In this document: one piece after another, positions 18,333-27,289 of the stretch
Numbering within the stretch: the stretch's first letter is position 1
Layout of the letters: the number at the start of each line of letters is the position of its first letter
DNA from: Brevundimonas lenta
GTDB lineage: Bacteria; Pseudomonadota; Alphaproteobacteria; Caulobacterales; Caulobacteraceae
Assembly: GCF_014196335.1 (NCBI RefSeq)
Contig: NZ_JACIDM010000001.1
Coordinates: forward strand, 1 to 64,000
Direction: 5' to 3'
Length of the DNA: 64,000 nt
Notes under the pieces: generated by a model
Told to the model about the DNA's origin: nothing
The model's input: the letters and a program-made list of their open reading frames with translations, nothing else
Database searches by the model: none
Made by a program: the position numbers and the translations under genes

Positions 18333-18617
18333 TCCTGCTTCGCGCTGACGCGCTTCGCAGGACAGGTCGGATAGCGCGAAGTAGGATGCCCTTCGAAGCC
18401 TCGGCGAAGAAGGGCCCCCACTCTCACCCTCTTCGCGCTGACGCGCTTCGCAGGACAGGTCGGATAGCGCGAAGCTGGATGCCCTTCGAAGCCCTGGCGA
18501 AGAAGGGCCGCCGCTCGCAGCCTTTTGCTTCTTCCTCAGTGCGCGCACGTCGGTATTGGCATGCGTTGGAGCGGGAAGCAGGATGCCGCCACAAGCCTCA
18601 GCGGAGCGGGGCGGCTC
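18332..18617 (+). repeat. REP-like palindromic repeats: two 93-bp tandem units plus a degenerate third copy
   Basis: Unit 1 (18338-18430) and unit 2 (18431-18523) share an identical first 44 bases and only about four mismatches over the first 78. Each unit has an outer palindrome CTTCGCGCT ... AGCGCGAAG and an inner one GCCCTTC ... GAAGGGC. In unit 1 the outer arm extends to 15 bases with one mismatch, starting at the CCA end of tRNA-Ala (18332). A diverged partial copy (18575-18613: GAAGCAGGATGCC, then AAGCCTCAGCG) lies directly before the GIY-YIG start. The structure resembles REP/BIME elements. Mobility is inferred. Confidence 0.8.
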
Positions 18618-18860
18618 ATGCGGTACGTCTATCTCATCGAGAGCATTGCGCATCCCGACGAGCACTATGTCGGGATGACCGACGACCTGCGTAGCCGCCT
18701 TGCTGCCCATAATGCCGGGCAATCAAGGCACACCTCGAAGTTCAAACCCTGGCGTCTTGTGACCTATCTCGCCTTTAACGACCCATCGAAGGCCGTGGCC
18801 TTTGAACGCTACCTCAAGTCCGGGTCGGGCCATGCCTTCGCGCGAAAGCGACTTTGGTGA
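18618..18860 (+). CDS. Solo GIY-YIG nuclease family protein
   Basis: An 80-residue protein that is essentially one GIY-YIG domain. It has YVYLI at residues 3-7 and HYVGMT about 12 residues later (the GIY and YIG strands), then the catalytic Arg region DDLRSRLAAHN. HTSKFKPWRLVTY and the metal-ligand Glu in FERYLKSGSG follow. It belongs to the COG2827/UPF0213-like single-domain group, whose biological job is unknown. The start at 18618 is chosen because the domain begins at residue 3; a longer frame would run into the repeat. The stop overlaps the trhO start. Sitting between palindromic repeats and a housekeeping gene next to a tRNA suggests a mobile or repeat-linked element. Confidence 0.85.
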   Translation: MRYVYLIESIAHPDEHYVGMTDDLRSRLAAHNAGQSRHTSKFKPWRLVTYLAFNDPSKAVAFERYLKSGSGHAFARKRLW

Positions 18861-19804
18861 CCGGTTCCCCCGTTCTCGTCGCCGCCCTGTACCGGTTCGC
18901 GCGGATCGATGATCGCGAGGCCGTGCGCGATCGGCTGGAGCAACTGTGCGCGTCTGATGTCCGCGGCACCCTGCTGGTGGCGCACGAGGGGCTGAACGGC
19001 ACCATCGCCGGGCCGGCGCAGGCGATCGAACGCGTGCTGGACGGCGTCCGCGCCCTGCCCGGCTTCGCGGAGCTCGAGCTCAAATTCTCCAGCGCCGCCA
19101 TGATGCCGTTCTACCGGATGAAGGTGCGGCTCAAGGCCGAGATCGTGACCATGGGCGAGCCCGATCTCGATCCTGTCCGCGACGCCGGGACTTACGTTTC
19201 GCCGGCCGAGTGGAACGCCCTGATCGCGGACCCGGACACGGTGATCATCGACACCCGCAACGACTACGAGGCCGCCGTCGGCGCCTTCACGGGTGCGGTC
19301 CAGCCCAACACCCGCAGCTTCCGCGACTTCCCCGACTGGTTCCGGACCGAGGGCCGCGCCCTTCTGGACCGGCCGACTCCGCCGAAGGTCGCCATGTACT
19401 GCACCGGCGGCATCCGCTGCGAAAAGGCGACCGCCTTCCTGAAGGCGGAGGGCGTCCAGCACGTCCATCACCTCGAGGGCGGCATCCTGCGCTACCTCGA
19501 AACCACCCCGCCGGCTGAAAGTCTGTGGGAGGGCGAATGCTTCGTCTTCGACGAGCGCGTCGCCGTCGGCCATGGCCTGTCGGAAGGCAGCCACACCCTG
19601 TGCCGCGGCTGCCGCATGCCGGTCAGCGAGGCCGGGCGCACCTCGCCCCGCTACGTCGAGGGCGTCTGCTGCGAGCGCTGCCATGACACGCGCTCGGACG
19701 ATCAGCGGGACCGCTATCTGGAGCGGCAACGGCAGATGGAGATCGCTGCGAAGCTTGGCATCGACCACGTCGGCGCGGTGCTGCCGGACCGGTCCAAGGA
19801 CTGA
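18857..19804 (+). CDS. trhO: tRNA uridine(34) hydroxylase (rhodanese family)
   Basis: About 315 residues with the TrhO/YceA layout: an N-terminal acylphosphatase-like domain (EGLNGTIAGPAQAIE), a rhodanese domain with the active Cys in YCTGGIRCEK (near residue 188), and a C-terminal Cys-rich zinc-like tail (CRGCRMPV, CCERCH). It makes 5-hydroxyuridine at the wobble base of certain tRNAs in an oxygen-dependent reaction. GTG at 18857 overlaps the GIY-YIG stop (GTGA); a TTG one codon earlier is also possible. No good ribosome site is visible, so the overlap with the nuclease gene may matter for translation. Confidence 0.92.
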   Translation: MTGSPVLVAALYRFARIDDREAVRDRLEQLCASDVRGTLLVAHEGLNGTIAGPAQAIERVLDGVRALPGFAELELKFSSAAMMPFYRMKVRLKAEIVTMGEPDLDPVRDAGTYVSPAEWNALIADPDTVIIDTRNDYEAAVGAFTGAVQPNTRSFRDFPDWFRTEGRALLDRPTPPKVAMYCTGGIRCEKATAFLKAEGVQHVHHLEGGILRYLETTPPAESLWEGECFVFDERVAVGHGLSEGSHTLCRGCRMPVSEAGRTSPRYVEGVCCERCHDTRSDDQRDRYLERQRQMEIAAKLGIDHVGAVLPDRSKD

Positions 19805-19808
19805 CGGC

Positions 19809-20087
19809 CTACTCGCCCTCGTCGAACTTCCGGGCCACCAGGTCGAGCAGGGCGTCGATGGCGGCCTGGGCTTCGGCGCCTTCAGCGGCGATGTCGATGG
19901 TGCAGCCGTTGCCGGCGCCCAGCATCAGCAGGCCCATGATCGACAGGGCGTTCACCGTCACGCCGTCGCGGGTCACGTGGACCTCTGCGTCGAAGCCCGA
20001 AGCCAGTTTGACGAATTTGGCGCTGGCCCGGGCGTGGAGCCCGCGGGTGTTGCAGATGTTGGCGGTCGCGGCGGCCGTCTGCGTCAT
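19809..20087 (-). CDS. ptsH: HPr phosphocarrier protein (PTS-Ntr)
   Basis: A 92-residue phosphocarrier. His18 in RGLHARAS is the phospho-acceptor, and Ser49 in NALSIMGLL corresponds to the HprK-modified serine. It receives phosphate from EI-Ntr and passes it to EIIA proteins. It is the last gene of the chvI-chvG-hprK-EIIA-ptsH cluster. Its ATG overlaps the EIIA stop by four bases. Confidence 0.94.
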   Translation of the reverse strand: MTQTAAATANICNTRGLHARASAKFVKLASGFDAEVHVTRDGVTVNALSIMGLLMLGAGNGCTIDIAAEGAEAQAAIDALLDLVARKFDEGE

Positions 20088-20488
20088 TTCTCGCCCTGCA
20101 GCACCCAGCTGGCCACCGAGATGTATTTGCGGCCAGCGTCCTGGGCGTGGGCCACGCAGGCCTCCAGCGGCTCGCGCACGCGCACGCTGGCCAGCTTGAT
20201 CAGCATCGGCAGGTTCAGGCCCGCGATGACCTCGGCATGGGTCTCTTCCATCACCGAGATGGCCAGGTTGGACGGCGTGCCGCCGAACATGTCCGTCAGC
20301 AGGATGACGCCGTCGCCGTCGTCCACCGCGCGCGCGGCATCGACGATGTCGCGCCGGCGGCGCTCCATGTCGTCTTCCGGCCCGATGCAGATGGCCGCGA
20401 CCCCGCGCTGGGGCCCGACCACGTGCTCCATCGCCGACAGGAATTCGGAGGCCAGACCCCCGTGGGTGACGATCACCAGCCCGATCAT
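20084..20488 (-). CDS. manX: PTS system mannose-family EIIA component (EIIA-Man type)
   Basis: A 134-residue EIIA domain without any fused transport domain. The active His9 lies in VIVTHGG, and the fold signature LLTDMFGGTPSN sits near residue 65. In alphaproteobacteria this protein is regulatory: no sugar permease is encoded here, and phosphate flow reports metabolic state. The start at 20488 fits the family (MIGLVIVTHGG); the 15-codon upstream extension is rejected. Confidence 0.93.
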   Translation of the reverse strand: MIGLVIVTHGGLASEFLSAMEHVVGPQRGVAAICIGPEDDMERRRRDIVDAARAVDDGDGVILLTDMFGGTPSNLAISVMEETHAEVIAGLNLPMLIKLASVRVREPLEACVAHAQDAGRKYISVASWVLQGEK

Positions 20489-20577
20489 GAAGGCTTCACC
20501 AAGACTCGCGCCCCCGCGTGTCGGCCGCCCCATGGACTGACCGCAAGCCGGGCGGAATAGCCCAACTCGAAGCCGGG

Positions 20578-21012
20578 TTAAAGCCGGGCGATGGCCGCCG
20601 CGACCTTTTCACCTGCGGAGGCCTCGCGCGGGTTGAGGTGCAACAGCGGTACGGAGACCCCGTCCAGCACGCGGGTTTCGGGTTCAGGCATGCGCTCGAA
20701 GGGTTCATCGGACAGCTCCACGGCCAGAACCGCACGGGCGAGACCGAGGGCGCAGGACGGCGTCACCCCGACGCCGCGCACCTCGATCCGCCCCTCGATC
20801 GTCTCCGGAGCGCGGGCGTAAAGCGCGCCGCCCGAGGCGAAGACATGGGCGTAATCGTCGGACACCAGCCGCCAGCCCCGGGCGATCAAACGCAGGGCCA
20901 GGTCGCTCTTCCCGGCGCCCGGCGGCCCGAACAGCAGCACGGCGCGCCAGCCGCGACCGGACCTCCATTGGGCGACGACGGTGGCGTGGGTCGGCTGGAC
21001 GGGCGCGGTCAT
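20578..21012 (-). CDS. hprK: HPr kinase/phosphorylase, short alphaproteobacterial form
   Basis: A 144-residue protein holding only the C-terminal catalytic domain of HprK. The Walker A loop GPPGAGKS is at residues 29-36, and DDYAHVF follows (acidic capping region). It phosphorylates HPr on Ser, linking PTS-Ntr to ChvG/ChvI. About half the length of Firmicutes HprK, as is normal in this class. It overlaps the chvG stop by four bases. Confidence 0.93.
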   Translation of the reverse strand: MTAPVQPTHATVVAQWRSGRGWRAVLLFGPPGAGKSDLALRLIARGWRLVSDDYAHVFASGGALYARAPETIEGRIEVRGVGVTPSCALGLARAVLAVELSDEPFERMPEPETRVLDGVSVPLLHLNPREASAGEKVAAAIARL

Positions 21013-22646
21013 AGTCTGCGGCCTGCGGCGGGGGGAAGCGCGACCACGAACACCGCACCGGCGACGCCGCCGTCGGGGTCGGTGCGGTTGCGGGCCCAGA
21101 CGCGGCCGCCGTGGGCCTCGACGATCTGGCGCACGATCGACAGGCCGAGGCCGGAATTGGCCCCGAACGCCGTGCCGCGCGGACGCGAGGTGTAGAAGCG
21201 CTCGAACACCGTCTCGAGGTTCTCGGCCGGAATGCCTGGGCCGTCGTCCTCGACCCGCACCTGCACGGGGCGATCGGGATCCGACTCGTCGCGCACCAGC
21301 GAGACGCGGACTTCGCCGTCGGGCGGGCTGAACGAGCGAGCGTTGTCGATCAGGTTGCGGAACACCTGCCCCAGCGGTCCGTCGCGGCCGGTGATCATGG
21401 CGTGGTCGCCGGCGGGCGCCTCGAACACCAGCCGCGCCTCGCCCGGCTTGCGTCCGGCCTCGTAGACGCCGGCGATCTCGGTCAGCAGCTGGGTCAGGTC
21501 CACCGTGCGCGGCCGGTCGCGGTTCAGCTCGGCGTCCAGGCGCGAGGCGTTGGAGATGTCGGTGATCAGCCGGTCGAGGCGGCGCACGTCCTGTTGCAGC
21601 AGATTGGTCAGCTTCGCGCGCTGCTCGTCGGTCTTGACCAGCGGCAGGGTCTCCAGCGCCGAGCGGATCGAGGTCAGCGGATTCTTGATCTCGTGCGACA
21701 CGTCGGCGGCGAAGGCCTCGATCGCGTCCATCCGGTCCGACAGGGTCTCGGTCATCGTCTCCAGAGAACGCGCCAGATCGCCGATCTCGTCCTTGCGGCT
21801 TTCCAGATCCGGCAGGGAGATGGCGCGGGACCGCTGCAGGCGAACCTCGTCGGCCGCCGCCGACAGACGCATCACCGGCCGCGCGACGAACAGATGCATC
21901 AGCAGCGAACCCAGCAGGTTCACGAACAGCGCCACCAGAGCGAAGGGCATCAGGGCGCGGCGTTGTTCGGCGACGGTGCCGTCGACATCGCCGGCCTCCA
22001 GCGTCAGCACGCCCAGCACCTGCTCGACGTGGCGCACGGGAATGGACACCGACACCACCCGTTCGCCGTTCTCGGACATGCGGACCGTGGCCTGGTTACG
22101 GCCTTCCAGCGCGCCCTGGATTTCGGCGGCCAGCTCGGCGCGGGCCAGTTCGGCCGTGCGAGCACTGCGCTGTTCCTTCTTCTCCGCGCCCTGCGGCGGC
22201 GGCGTGCCGGCGGGCCGGGCGGGCGGGAGGGGCGAGCCGGGAATGTCCTCCGTCACGGTGTAGCTGTCGGCCGCCGGCAGGCCGTCGACGTCGAACAGAC
22301 GGGCGCGCTGGCCCGACGGAATGAAGTTGTCGCGCAGCCAGCGGCTGGCCTCGATCGGGTCCAGCACCGGCACGGGATCGCCGCGCGTCACCCCGATCTG
22401 GGGTTCGCCCAGCACCCGGACCAACAGCTCGGCCTGGGCCGTCAGGGTTTGCTGCCGCGCCTCGATCAGGCCGCGGGTCCATTCGTTCAGGGCCAGAGCC
22501 CCGACGAACAGGATCAGCAGGCTGAGCAGGTTCAGCGCCAGAATCAGGCCGCCGAGCCGCGACCCGCCGAATCGCTTCAGGCGGGGCCGGTCGTCGTCGG
22601 CCCCGGGGGCCGGATCAGCTTTCGCGGTAACGGTATCCCACGCCAT
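21009..22646 (-). CDS. chvG: Sensor histidine kinase ChvG (ExoS)
   Basis: A 545-residue inner-membrane kinase. TM1 is at about residues 32-52. A periplasmic sensor region follows, including a Pro-rich insert. TM2 is at about 230-250, then HAMP, then the phospho-acceptor H box [15 protein letters not shown]. The ATPase domain has [18 protein letters not shown] and [10 protein letters not shown]. ChvG/ChvI responds to acid and cell-wall stress, and its relatives control envelope and symbiosis genes. It overlaps chvI by 32 bases and hprK by four, so the phosphorelay and PTS-Ntr are in one transcription unit. Confidence 0.94.
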   Translation of the reverse strand: MAWDTVTAKADPAPGADDDRPRLKRFGGSRLGGLILALNLLSLLILFVGALALNEWTRGLIEARQQTLTAQAELLVRVLGEPQIGVTRGDPVPVLDPIEASRWLRDNFIPSGQRARLFDVDGLPAADSYTVTEDIPGSPLPPARPAGTPPPQGAEKKEQRSARTAELARAELAAEIQGALEGRNQATVRMSENGERVVSVSIPVRHVEQVLGVLTLEAGDVDGTVAEQRRALMPFALVALFVNLLGSLLMHLFVARPVMRLSAAADEVRLQRSRAISLPDLESRKDEIGDLARSLETMTETLSDRMDAIEAFAADVSHEIKNPLTSIRSALETLPLVKTDEQRAKLTNLLQQDVRRLDRLITDISNASRLDAELNRDRPRTVDLTQLLTEIAGVYEAGRKPGEARLVFEAPAGDHAMITGRDGPLGQVFRNLIDNARSFSPPDGEVRVSLVRDESDPDRPVQVRVEDDGPGIPAENLETVFERFYTSRPRGTAFGANSGLGLSIVRQIVEAHGGRVWARNRTDPDGGVAGAVFVVALPPAAGRRL

Positions 22647-23319
22647 ACAGGGTCTCGATGGCGTCGAACTCGGGGTCGACCACCCGGAATTTCTTCCGCA
22701 TGCGCTTCACGTGGCTGTCGATGGTGCGGTCATCGACATAGACCTGATCGTCGTAGGCGGCGTCCATCAGGTTGTCGCGGCTCTTCACGAAACCGGGGCG
22801 CTGGGCCAGGGCCTGCAGCAGCAGGAACTCGGTGACCGTCAACTTCACCGGACGACCGTCCCAGGTGCTCTCGTGGCGGGCCGGATCCATGGTCAGCTTG
22901 CCGCGCTTGATCGCCTTGTTCGAGTTCTCGCCCGCGGCCTCGGGCTCGCCGCCGTCGGCGCCGGTGCGGCGCAGCAGCGCCTTCACCCGCTCGATCAGCA
23001 GGCGCTGGCTGAACGGCTTGTGGATGTAGTCGTCGGCGCCGAGGTTGAAGCCGAGGATCTCGTCGATCTCCTCGTCTTTCGACGTCAGCATGATGACGGG
23101 CAGGCTGGAGGTCTGGCGCAGACGGCGCAGCACTTCCATCCCGTCCATGCGCGGCATCTTCACATCGAGGATCGCCAGATCCGGCGGCGAGCTCTCCAGC
23201 GCCTCAAGCCCCGCGGCCCCGTCATGGTAGGCGGTGATCTTGTGGCCATGGCTTTCCAGCGCCAGCGAGACGGAGGCGACGATGTTCTCGTCGTCATCGA
23301 CAAGGGTGATGTTGGCCAA
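22615..23319 (-). CDS. chvI: Response regulator ChvI (OmpR family)
   Basis: A 234-residue regulator with an N-terminal receiver (DDD at 8-10, phospho-Asp52 in LDVKMP, Lys in KPFSQR) and a C-terminal winged helix ([16 protein letters not shown] ... [19 protein letters not shown]). The start must be a TTG at 23319, because the receiver begins immediately after it ([12 protein letters not shown]) and a GGAG ribosome site lies about six bases upstream. A longer frame from 23436 adds 39 residues unlike the family. A weak start codon may keep ChvI levels low. Confidence 0.93.
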   Translation of the reverse strand: MANITLVDDDENIVASVSLALESHGHKITAYHDGAAGLEALESSPPDLAILDVKMPRMDGMEVLRRLRQTSSLPVIMLTSKDEEIDEILGFNLGADDYIHKPFSQRLLIERVKALLRRTGADGGEPEAAGENSNKAIKRGKLTMDPARHESTWDGRPVKLTVTEFLLLQALAQRPGFVKSRDNLMDAAYDDQVYVDDRTIDSHVKRMRKKFRVVDPEFDAIETLYGVGYRYRES

Positions 23320-23495
23320 CGGGGTCTCCTTGCAGGCTTCGACGTGCGCGACTGCAACGCACGGCAAGCGTAACCGTTCTATGCGATCGCGGTGAGAATG
23401 CGGCGGGAGAATGATCCGCGCCGCCCGAATTCGCAACGAAACCCGCCCTTAAAGTCTGTGCGGCATGTTTCACGCTCGAACTGTGCGAGCGTTTC

Positions 23496-25214
23496 ATGGC
23501 CGGCCCCGTCCACTACGAAGTCTATGTGCGGAAAACCGCGCCCTCGCCCTGGACCCTCCAGATGGCGAGCGAGGACCGTGGTCACGCCATCGACACGGCC
23601 GAGGACCTGCTGCGCGACGGCTATGCGGCGGCGGTCCGGGTGACCAAGGAAACGCTCGATCCGGACACCATGGAATTCAACAGCATCACCGTGCTGACCC
23701 GTGGCGTGCCGGAGGTGAAACAGAAGCGTGTCGTCGCCGACGACCAGGCGGGACCGCGTTGCGGAACGCCCCAGGACCTCTACGCCCCGGTGGCCCGCGA
23801 CCAGATCGGACGGGTGCTGGAAGACTGGCTGAATCGCCAGGGCGTCACCGCCTTCGAACTGCTGCATCGCCCCGACCTGGCCGAAAAGCTGGACGCATCG
23901 GGCGTCGAACTTCAGCACGCCATCCAGAAGGTGGCGGTCCCGGAAAGCCAGGCCGTCGGCCAGCCGGTTCATGATCTGGTGCGCCACTACCAGCGCCTGG
24001 CGGATACCGCGATCGAGCGGCTGGTCTCGGCCGGACGCAAGAACCGTTTCCCCAGCCTTGAGAACCAGTCGATCGCCGACATGGCCCACCGGCTGGAAGG
24101 CCAGCCCGAGCGCGCCTTCATCATGGGCGGCGTCGTGGCGGGGGCGCTGAAGGGCCTCCGCGGCAGCCGCGTCCGCATCGATCGCCTGATGGACATCGCC
24201 GACCGCGCGCCGATGGACGGCCACCCGCGGGCCATGGTGCTCGTGCCGATCGAGCAGATCCTGTGCGAAATGCTCGGCGCGCGCACCAACCTGGCCGACG
24301 TGCTGGGGCCGTCGCTCGACCAGGGCGGGTCTCTGGCCGCCGTCGTGCGCATGGTCGCGCCGCGTGAGGTGAGCATGCTGGTCCGTCAGGATCCGCGCAT
24401 GGCCCTGCAGATTCCGGCCGTCGAAGGTCCGGCCGCCCGTCTGGGCGCGCGTCTCGAGACCGCGGAGTTCCCCCTGCTGGCCGCCGCCCTGGCCCGCATG
24501 GTCCTGCGCGAACTGATGAGCCCGCGCCGCCTGCGTCCCAACGATGCGGCGGGCGAGATCGACATCCTGCGGGCGCTGGCCACCACCCTGACCGCCACGG
24601 CGGGCCGGCTGCTGACGCTGGAAGAGGTGCAGACCGCCTTCAACGAGCGCTCCAAGGCGCTGGTCACGGCCGATTTCGTCGCCTCCTACGTCAAGACGTG
24701 CACCACCATCCTGTGCGAGGCCGAGGCCCTGACGCGGCTGTGCGAGAACGTCACCGGCGTCGCCAACAAACGGTCTGCGGCCCGCTGGCTGTCGGCCTGC
24801 GTCGGCTCGCTGCGGTTCGAGACCGAGATGCGCAACCAGAGCTCGGCCATGACCGCGGCCCAGAAACTGGGCGTGCTGGCCAGCCTGCAGCGTTCCATCC
24901 GCGCCTGCGGCCTGTCGGATCGCGACGAGGCGGACATCTGCGCCGCCATCGGCAAGGTCGGCGGCTCGGTCGAGGCTGACGCGCGCATCGTCGCCCTGCT
25001 GGCCCGCTCGCCCGCGCCCCTGCCGCAGAAACTGTCGGCCCTTCTGCGTCTCGCCGCCGGCGAGACCGCGCCGCTGGGCGCGGCCGCCGATCGCGCCAAG
25101 GCCGAGGCGATCAAACTATTCCGCGCGCCGGACAACCGCGCGGCCCTGGCCGCCGCGCCCGACGCGCTGGTTCCGCTGAAGGGGTTGATGCGCGCGGCCG
25201 GCCTGGCGGCCTGA
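23496..25214 (+). CDS. Conserved-looking hypothetical protein, 572 aa
   Basis: A cytosolic, mostly alpha-helical protein with no recognised catalytic motif. Residues 1-100 form a mixed region starting with HYEVYVRKTAPSPWTLQ. The rest is a string of amphipathic helices with scattered Cys (CTTILCEAEALTRLCEN near 410). Codon use and third-base GC match a real gene. It is divergent from chvI with about 175 bases between starts, so it may share regulation with the ChvGI regulon. I do not recognise the family, and no function is proposed. Confidence 0.8.
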   Translation: MAGPVHYEVYVRKTAPSPWTLQMASEDRGHAIDTAEDLLRDGYAAAVRVTKETLDPDTMEFNSITVLTRGVPEVKQKRVVADDQAGPRCGTPQDLYAPVARDQIGRVLEDWLNRQGVTAFELLHRPDLAEKLDASGVELQHAIQKVAVPESQAVGQPVHDLVRHYQRLADTAIERLVSAGRKNRFPSLENQSIADMAHRLEGQPERAFIMGGVVAGALKGLRGSRVRIDRLMDIADRAPMDGHPRAMVLVPIEQILCEMLGARTNLADVLGPSLDQGGSLAAVVRMVAPREVSMLVRQDPRMALQIPAVEGPAARLGARLETAEFPLLAAALARMVLRELMSPRRLRPNDAAGEIDILRALATTLTATAGRLLTLEEVQTAFNERSKALVTADFVASYVKTCTTILCEAEALTRLCENVTGVANKRSAARWLSACVGSLRFETEMRNQSSAMTAAQKLGVLASLQRSIRACGLSDRDEADICAAIGKVGGSVEADARIVALLARSPAPLPQKLSALLRLAAGETAPLGAAADRAKAEAIKLFRAPDNRAALAAAPDALVPLKGLMRAAGLAA

Positions 25215-25230
25215 CCGCGGCTCGACGAAA

Positions 25231-25575
25231 TCAGTCGAAGATGTCGAAGATGTCCATCCGCTTCTTCTTTTTGTAGCGGTACTCGTCGTCGCGATGGCGA
25301 TCGTCCCGGTGACGGTCGTCGCGATAGCCCTGGTTGCCCCACGGCTGCGGCGCGGCTTGCTGCGGCGGATAGGGGGCGTGGGCCTGCGGCTGGGGCGCCG
25401 GGGCGGCCTGCGGGGCCGAGGCGCGGCCCTCCGCCGAGGCCGACTCCATCAGCTTCTCCAGCTCGCCGCGGTCCAGCCAGACGCCGCGGCAGCTGGGGCA
25501 CATGTCGAACTGCACGCCGCCGCGTTCCAGCGTCTGCATGGCGGCGTTGTCGTTGGGGCACATCAACAGCGGCAT
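25231..25575 (-). CDS. Zinc-ribbon (zf-TFIIB type) protein
   Basis: A 114-residue protein. An N-terminal zinc ribbon has four Cys in two pairs: CPND near residue 6 and CPSCRGVWLDRGELEKL near residue 26. The tail is Gln/Pro/Ala-rich and ends in basic HRDD repeats with KKKKR and a hydrophobic DIFDIFD C-terminus. Family members are small and of unknown role; nucleic-acid or protein binding is likely. The start at 25575 is supported by an AAGGAG site. The antisense frame across this gene is a shadow. Confidence 0.88.
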   Translation of the reverse strand: MPLLMCPNDNAAMQTLERGGVQFDMCPSCRGVWLDRGELEKLMESASAEGRASAPQAAPAPQPQAHAPYPPQQAAPQPWGNQGYRDDRHRDDRHRDDEYRYKKKKRMDIFDIFD

Positions 25576-25692
25576 CGGGCGTCTCCTTGGTTCTCTCCCC
25601 AAAGAGCTACGGGGCGTCGGAGGTTCAGCCAACCCGGCGCGGCGATCCGCCGCGTGCTTGCGGCCGGCCCGCGAACCCCCAACTGTGACGCC

Positions 25693-26163
25693 ATGACCGA
25701 CCTGCCGACCACCACCGCTGAAGCCATCGGACGCATGTCCGGCCGCGACCTGCTGCAAGCCGTCATCGACGGCCGCCTGCCCCCCGCCAGCATCAGCCAG
25801 ACCATGACCTTCGACCTCATCGAGGTCGGCGAGGGCGTGGCCGTATTCGAGGGCGAGACCGGTCCCCATCTGCTGAACCCGCAGGGCACGGTGCACGGCG
25901 GCTGGGCCCTGACCCTGGTCGACAGCGCCACCGGCTGCGCCGCCCACTCCCTGCTGCCCGCGGGCGCCGGCTACACCACCATCTCGACCCAGACGAATTT
26001 CACCCGCCCGATCACGGCCGACGCGGGCCGCGTCCGCTGCGAGGGACGGGTCATCAACGCCGGGCGCCAGATCATCACCGCCGAGGCGACCGTCAGGGAC
26101 GCCGCCGGGCGCCTTCTTGCCCACGGCCAGTCCACCCTGATGGTGCTTCAGCCCCGGACCTAG
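25693..26163 (+). CDS. PaaI family thioesterase (hotdog fold)
   Basis: A 156-residue hotdog enzyme. The core motif HGGWALTLVDSATGCAAHS near residue 70 carries the catalytic acid in the long helix. STQTNFTRPI and RVINAGRQIITAEATV follow, as in PaaI/YdiI-type acyl-CoA thioesterases. It hydrolyses acyl- or aryl-CoA esters; the substrate is unknown. It converges with the GST gene, overlapping four bases at the stops. Confidence 0.9.
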   Translation: MTDLPTTTAEAIGRMSGRDLLQAVIDGRLPPASISQTMTFDLIEVGEGVAVFEGETGPHLLNPQGTVHGGWALTLVDSATGCAAHSLLPAGAGYTTISTQTNFTRPITADAGRVRCEGRVINAGRQIITAEATVRDAAGRLLAHGQSTLMVLQPRT

Positions 26164-26816
26164 TCCGCGGGCGGCGGCGCGGGCATCAGATCGCCGAACG
26201 GGGCCGCTTCCTCCAGCGCCCGCACGAACGACGGCCGCGCCATCAGCCGGGCGTGCCACGCCCGCAGGTGCGGCCGGTCGCCGAACGGAACCAGCCGCCG
26301 CGCATAGGTCAGGATCGGCGCGGCGCAGCAGTCGGCCAGGGTGAAGCTCTCGCCCGCGCCCCAGGTGCGCCCGTCCGACAACCGCTGCTCCAGCATGTCC
26401 CAGGCGCTCTCCAGCTCCTTCGCCTCCAGCGCCATCGCCGTCTCGTTGGGCGTGCCGGCGCGGCCCAGCCGGTTGAACACGATCCGGTTCATCGGCCCGG
26501 CGACATAGGTGTCGATGATCCGGTCCATGAAGCGGACCTCCAGCGCCTCGACCGGATCGGCCGGGATCAGCGTTCCGCCGCCCGCCAGCCGATCCAGGTA
26601 TTCGATGACGATGCTGGACTCGAACACCGTCGCGCCCGCCGCCTCGTCGATCAGCACCGGCATCTTAGCGAACGGCGACACCTTGCCGAATTCCTCCGTC
26701 ACCGCCGGCTCGCCGTTCACCAGCTTCAGCTCGAACGGCAGGCCCAGTTCGTAGAAGGCGATGGCGGTCTTCTGCCCGTAGGCGGAATAGGGGTGGGACC
26801 AGACGATCAGCGACAT
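26160..26816 (-). CDS. Glutathione S-transferase family protein
   Basis: A 218-residue protein with a thioredoxin-like N-terminal domain (SHPYSAYGQKT; the cis-Pro region KMPVLID, then ESSIVIEYLD for glutathione binding) and an all-helical C-terminal domain. It is the last gene of the operon starting with the ArsR regulator at 28777. Its ATG shares one base with the preceding SRPBCC stop. Detoxification by glutathione conjugation is plausible; the substrate is unknown. Confidence 0.9.
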   Translation of the reverse strand: MSLIVWSHPYSAYGQKTAIAFYELGLPFELKLVNGEPAVTEEFGKVSPFAKMPVLIDEAAGATVFESSIVIEYLDRLAGGGTLIPADPVEALEVRFMDRIIDTYVAGPMNRIVFNRLGRAGTPNETAMALEAKELESAWDMLEQRLSDGRTWGAGESFTLADCCAAPILTYARRLVPFGDRPHLRAWHARLMARPSFVRALEEAAPFGDLMPAPPPAD

Positions 26817-27289
26817 CAGGCGGCTTCTTTCTGCGACGCCAGCCAGGCGGCCAGCTGGTTCAATCCCTGGGATGTGCCTTCCTCGCGCTCGGCCCAGCCG
26901 TCCTCGCCGAAATAGACGCCCTGTTCGGTGAAGATCAGCCGCGTCCCGGCGCCGTCCGGCAGGACCTCCACCGTTCCGAGCGAGGCGGACAGCTTACGGC
27001 CGCCCACATGCATGACGAAGGCGAAGACGAAGCGACGGCCCTCGACGATGTCGAGGTAGGTCCCCTCGAACAGATGCTCGGCCCCGTCCCCGCCGCCGCC
27101 CCGGCTGACCTCGCGGCCGCCGACGACGAAATCCAGTTGTTCGATTTGCGGCGCGGCGACCTCGTCGCAGCCCATCCAGCGCTGTTTGATCTCGCGGTCG
27201 GTGAAGGCCGCGAACACCCGCTCCGGCCGGGCGTCAAAGCGACGCTCGACCGTGAACGATCCGAAATACAGCCTGCTGTCGGCCATCAC
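26816..27289 (-). CDS. SRPBCC (AHSA1/START-like) domain protein, second copy
   Basis: A 157-residue single-domain protein. The AHSA1 signature begins at residue 12 (ERRFDARPERVFAAFTDREIKQRWMG) and ends GTRLIFTEQGVYFGED ... GTSQGLNQLAAWL. These proteins have a deep hydrophobic pocket and often pair with ArsR regulators. It is paralogous to the copy at 27942-28433 in the same operon, with overlapping start and stop codons on both sides. Confidence 0.9.
   Translation of the reverse strand: MMADSRLYFGSFTVERRFDARPERVFAAFTDREIKQRWMGCDEVAAPQIEQLDFVVGGREVSRGGGGDGAEHLFEGTYLDIVEGRRFVFAFVMHVGGRKLSASLGTVEVLPDGAGTRLIFTEQGVYFGEDGWAEREEGTSQGLNQLAAWLASQKEAA

Noticed and set aside
18525..18617. Longer N-terminus for the GIY-YIG protein
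   Set aside because: The extra 31 codons derive from the degenerate repeat, and the nuclease domain begins two residues after the ATG at 18618.
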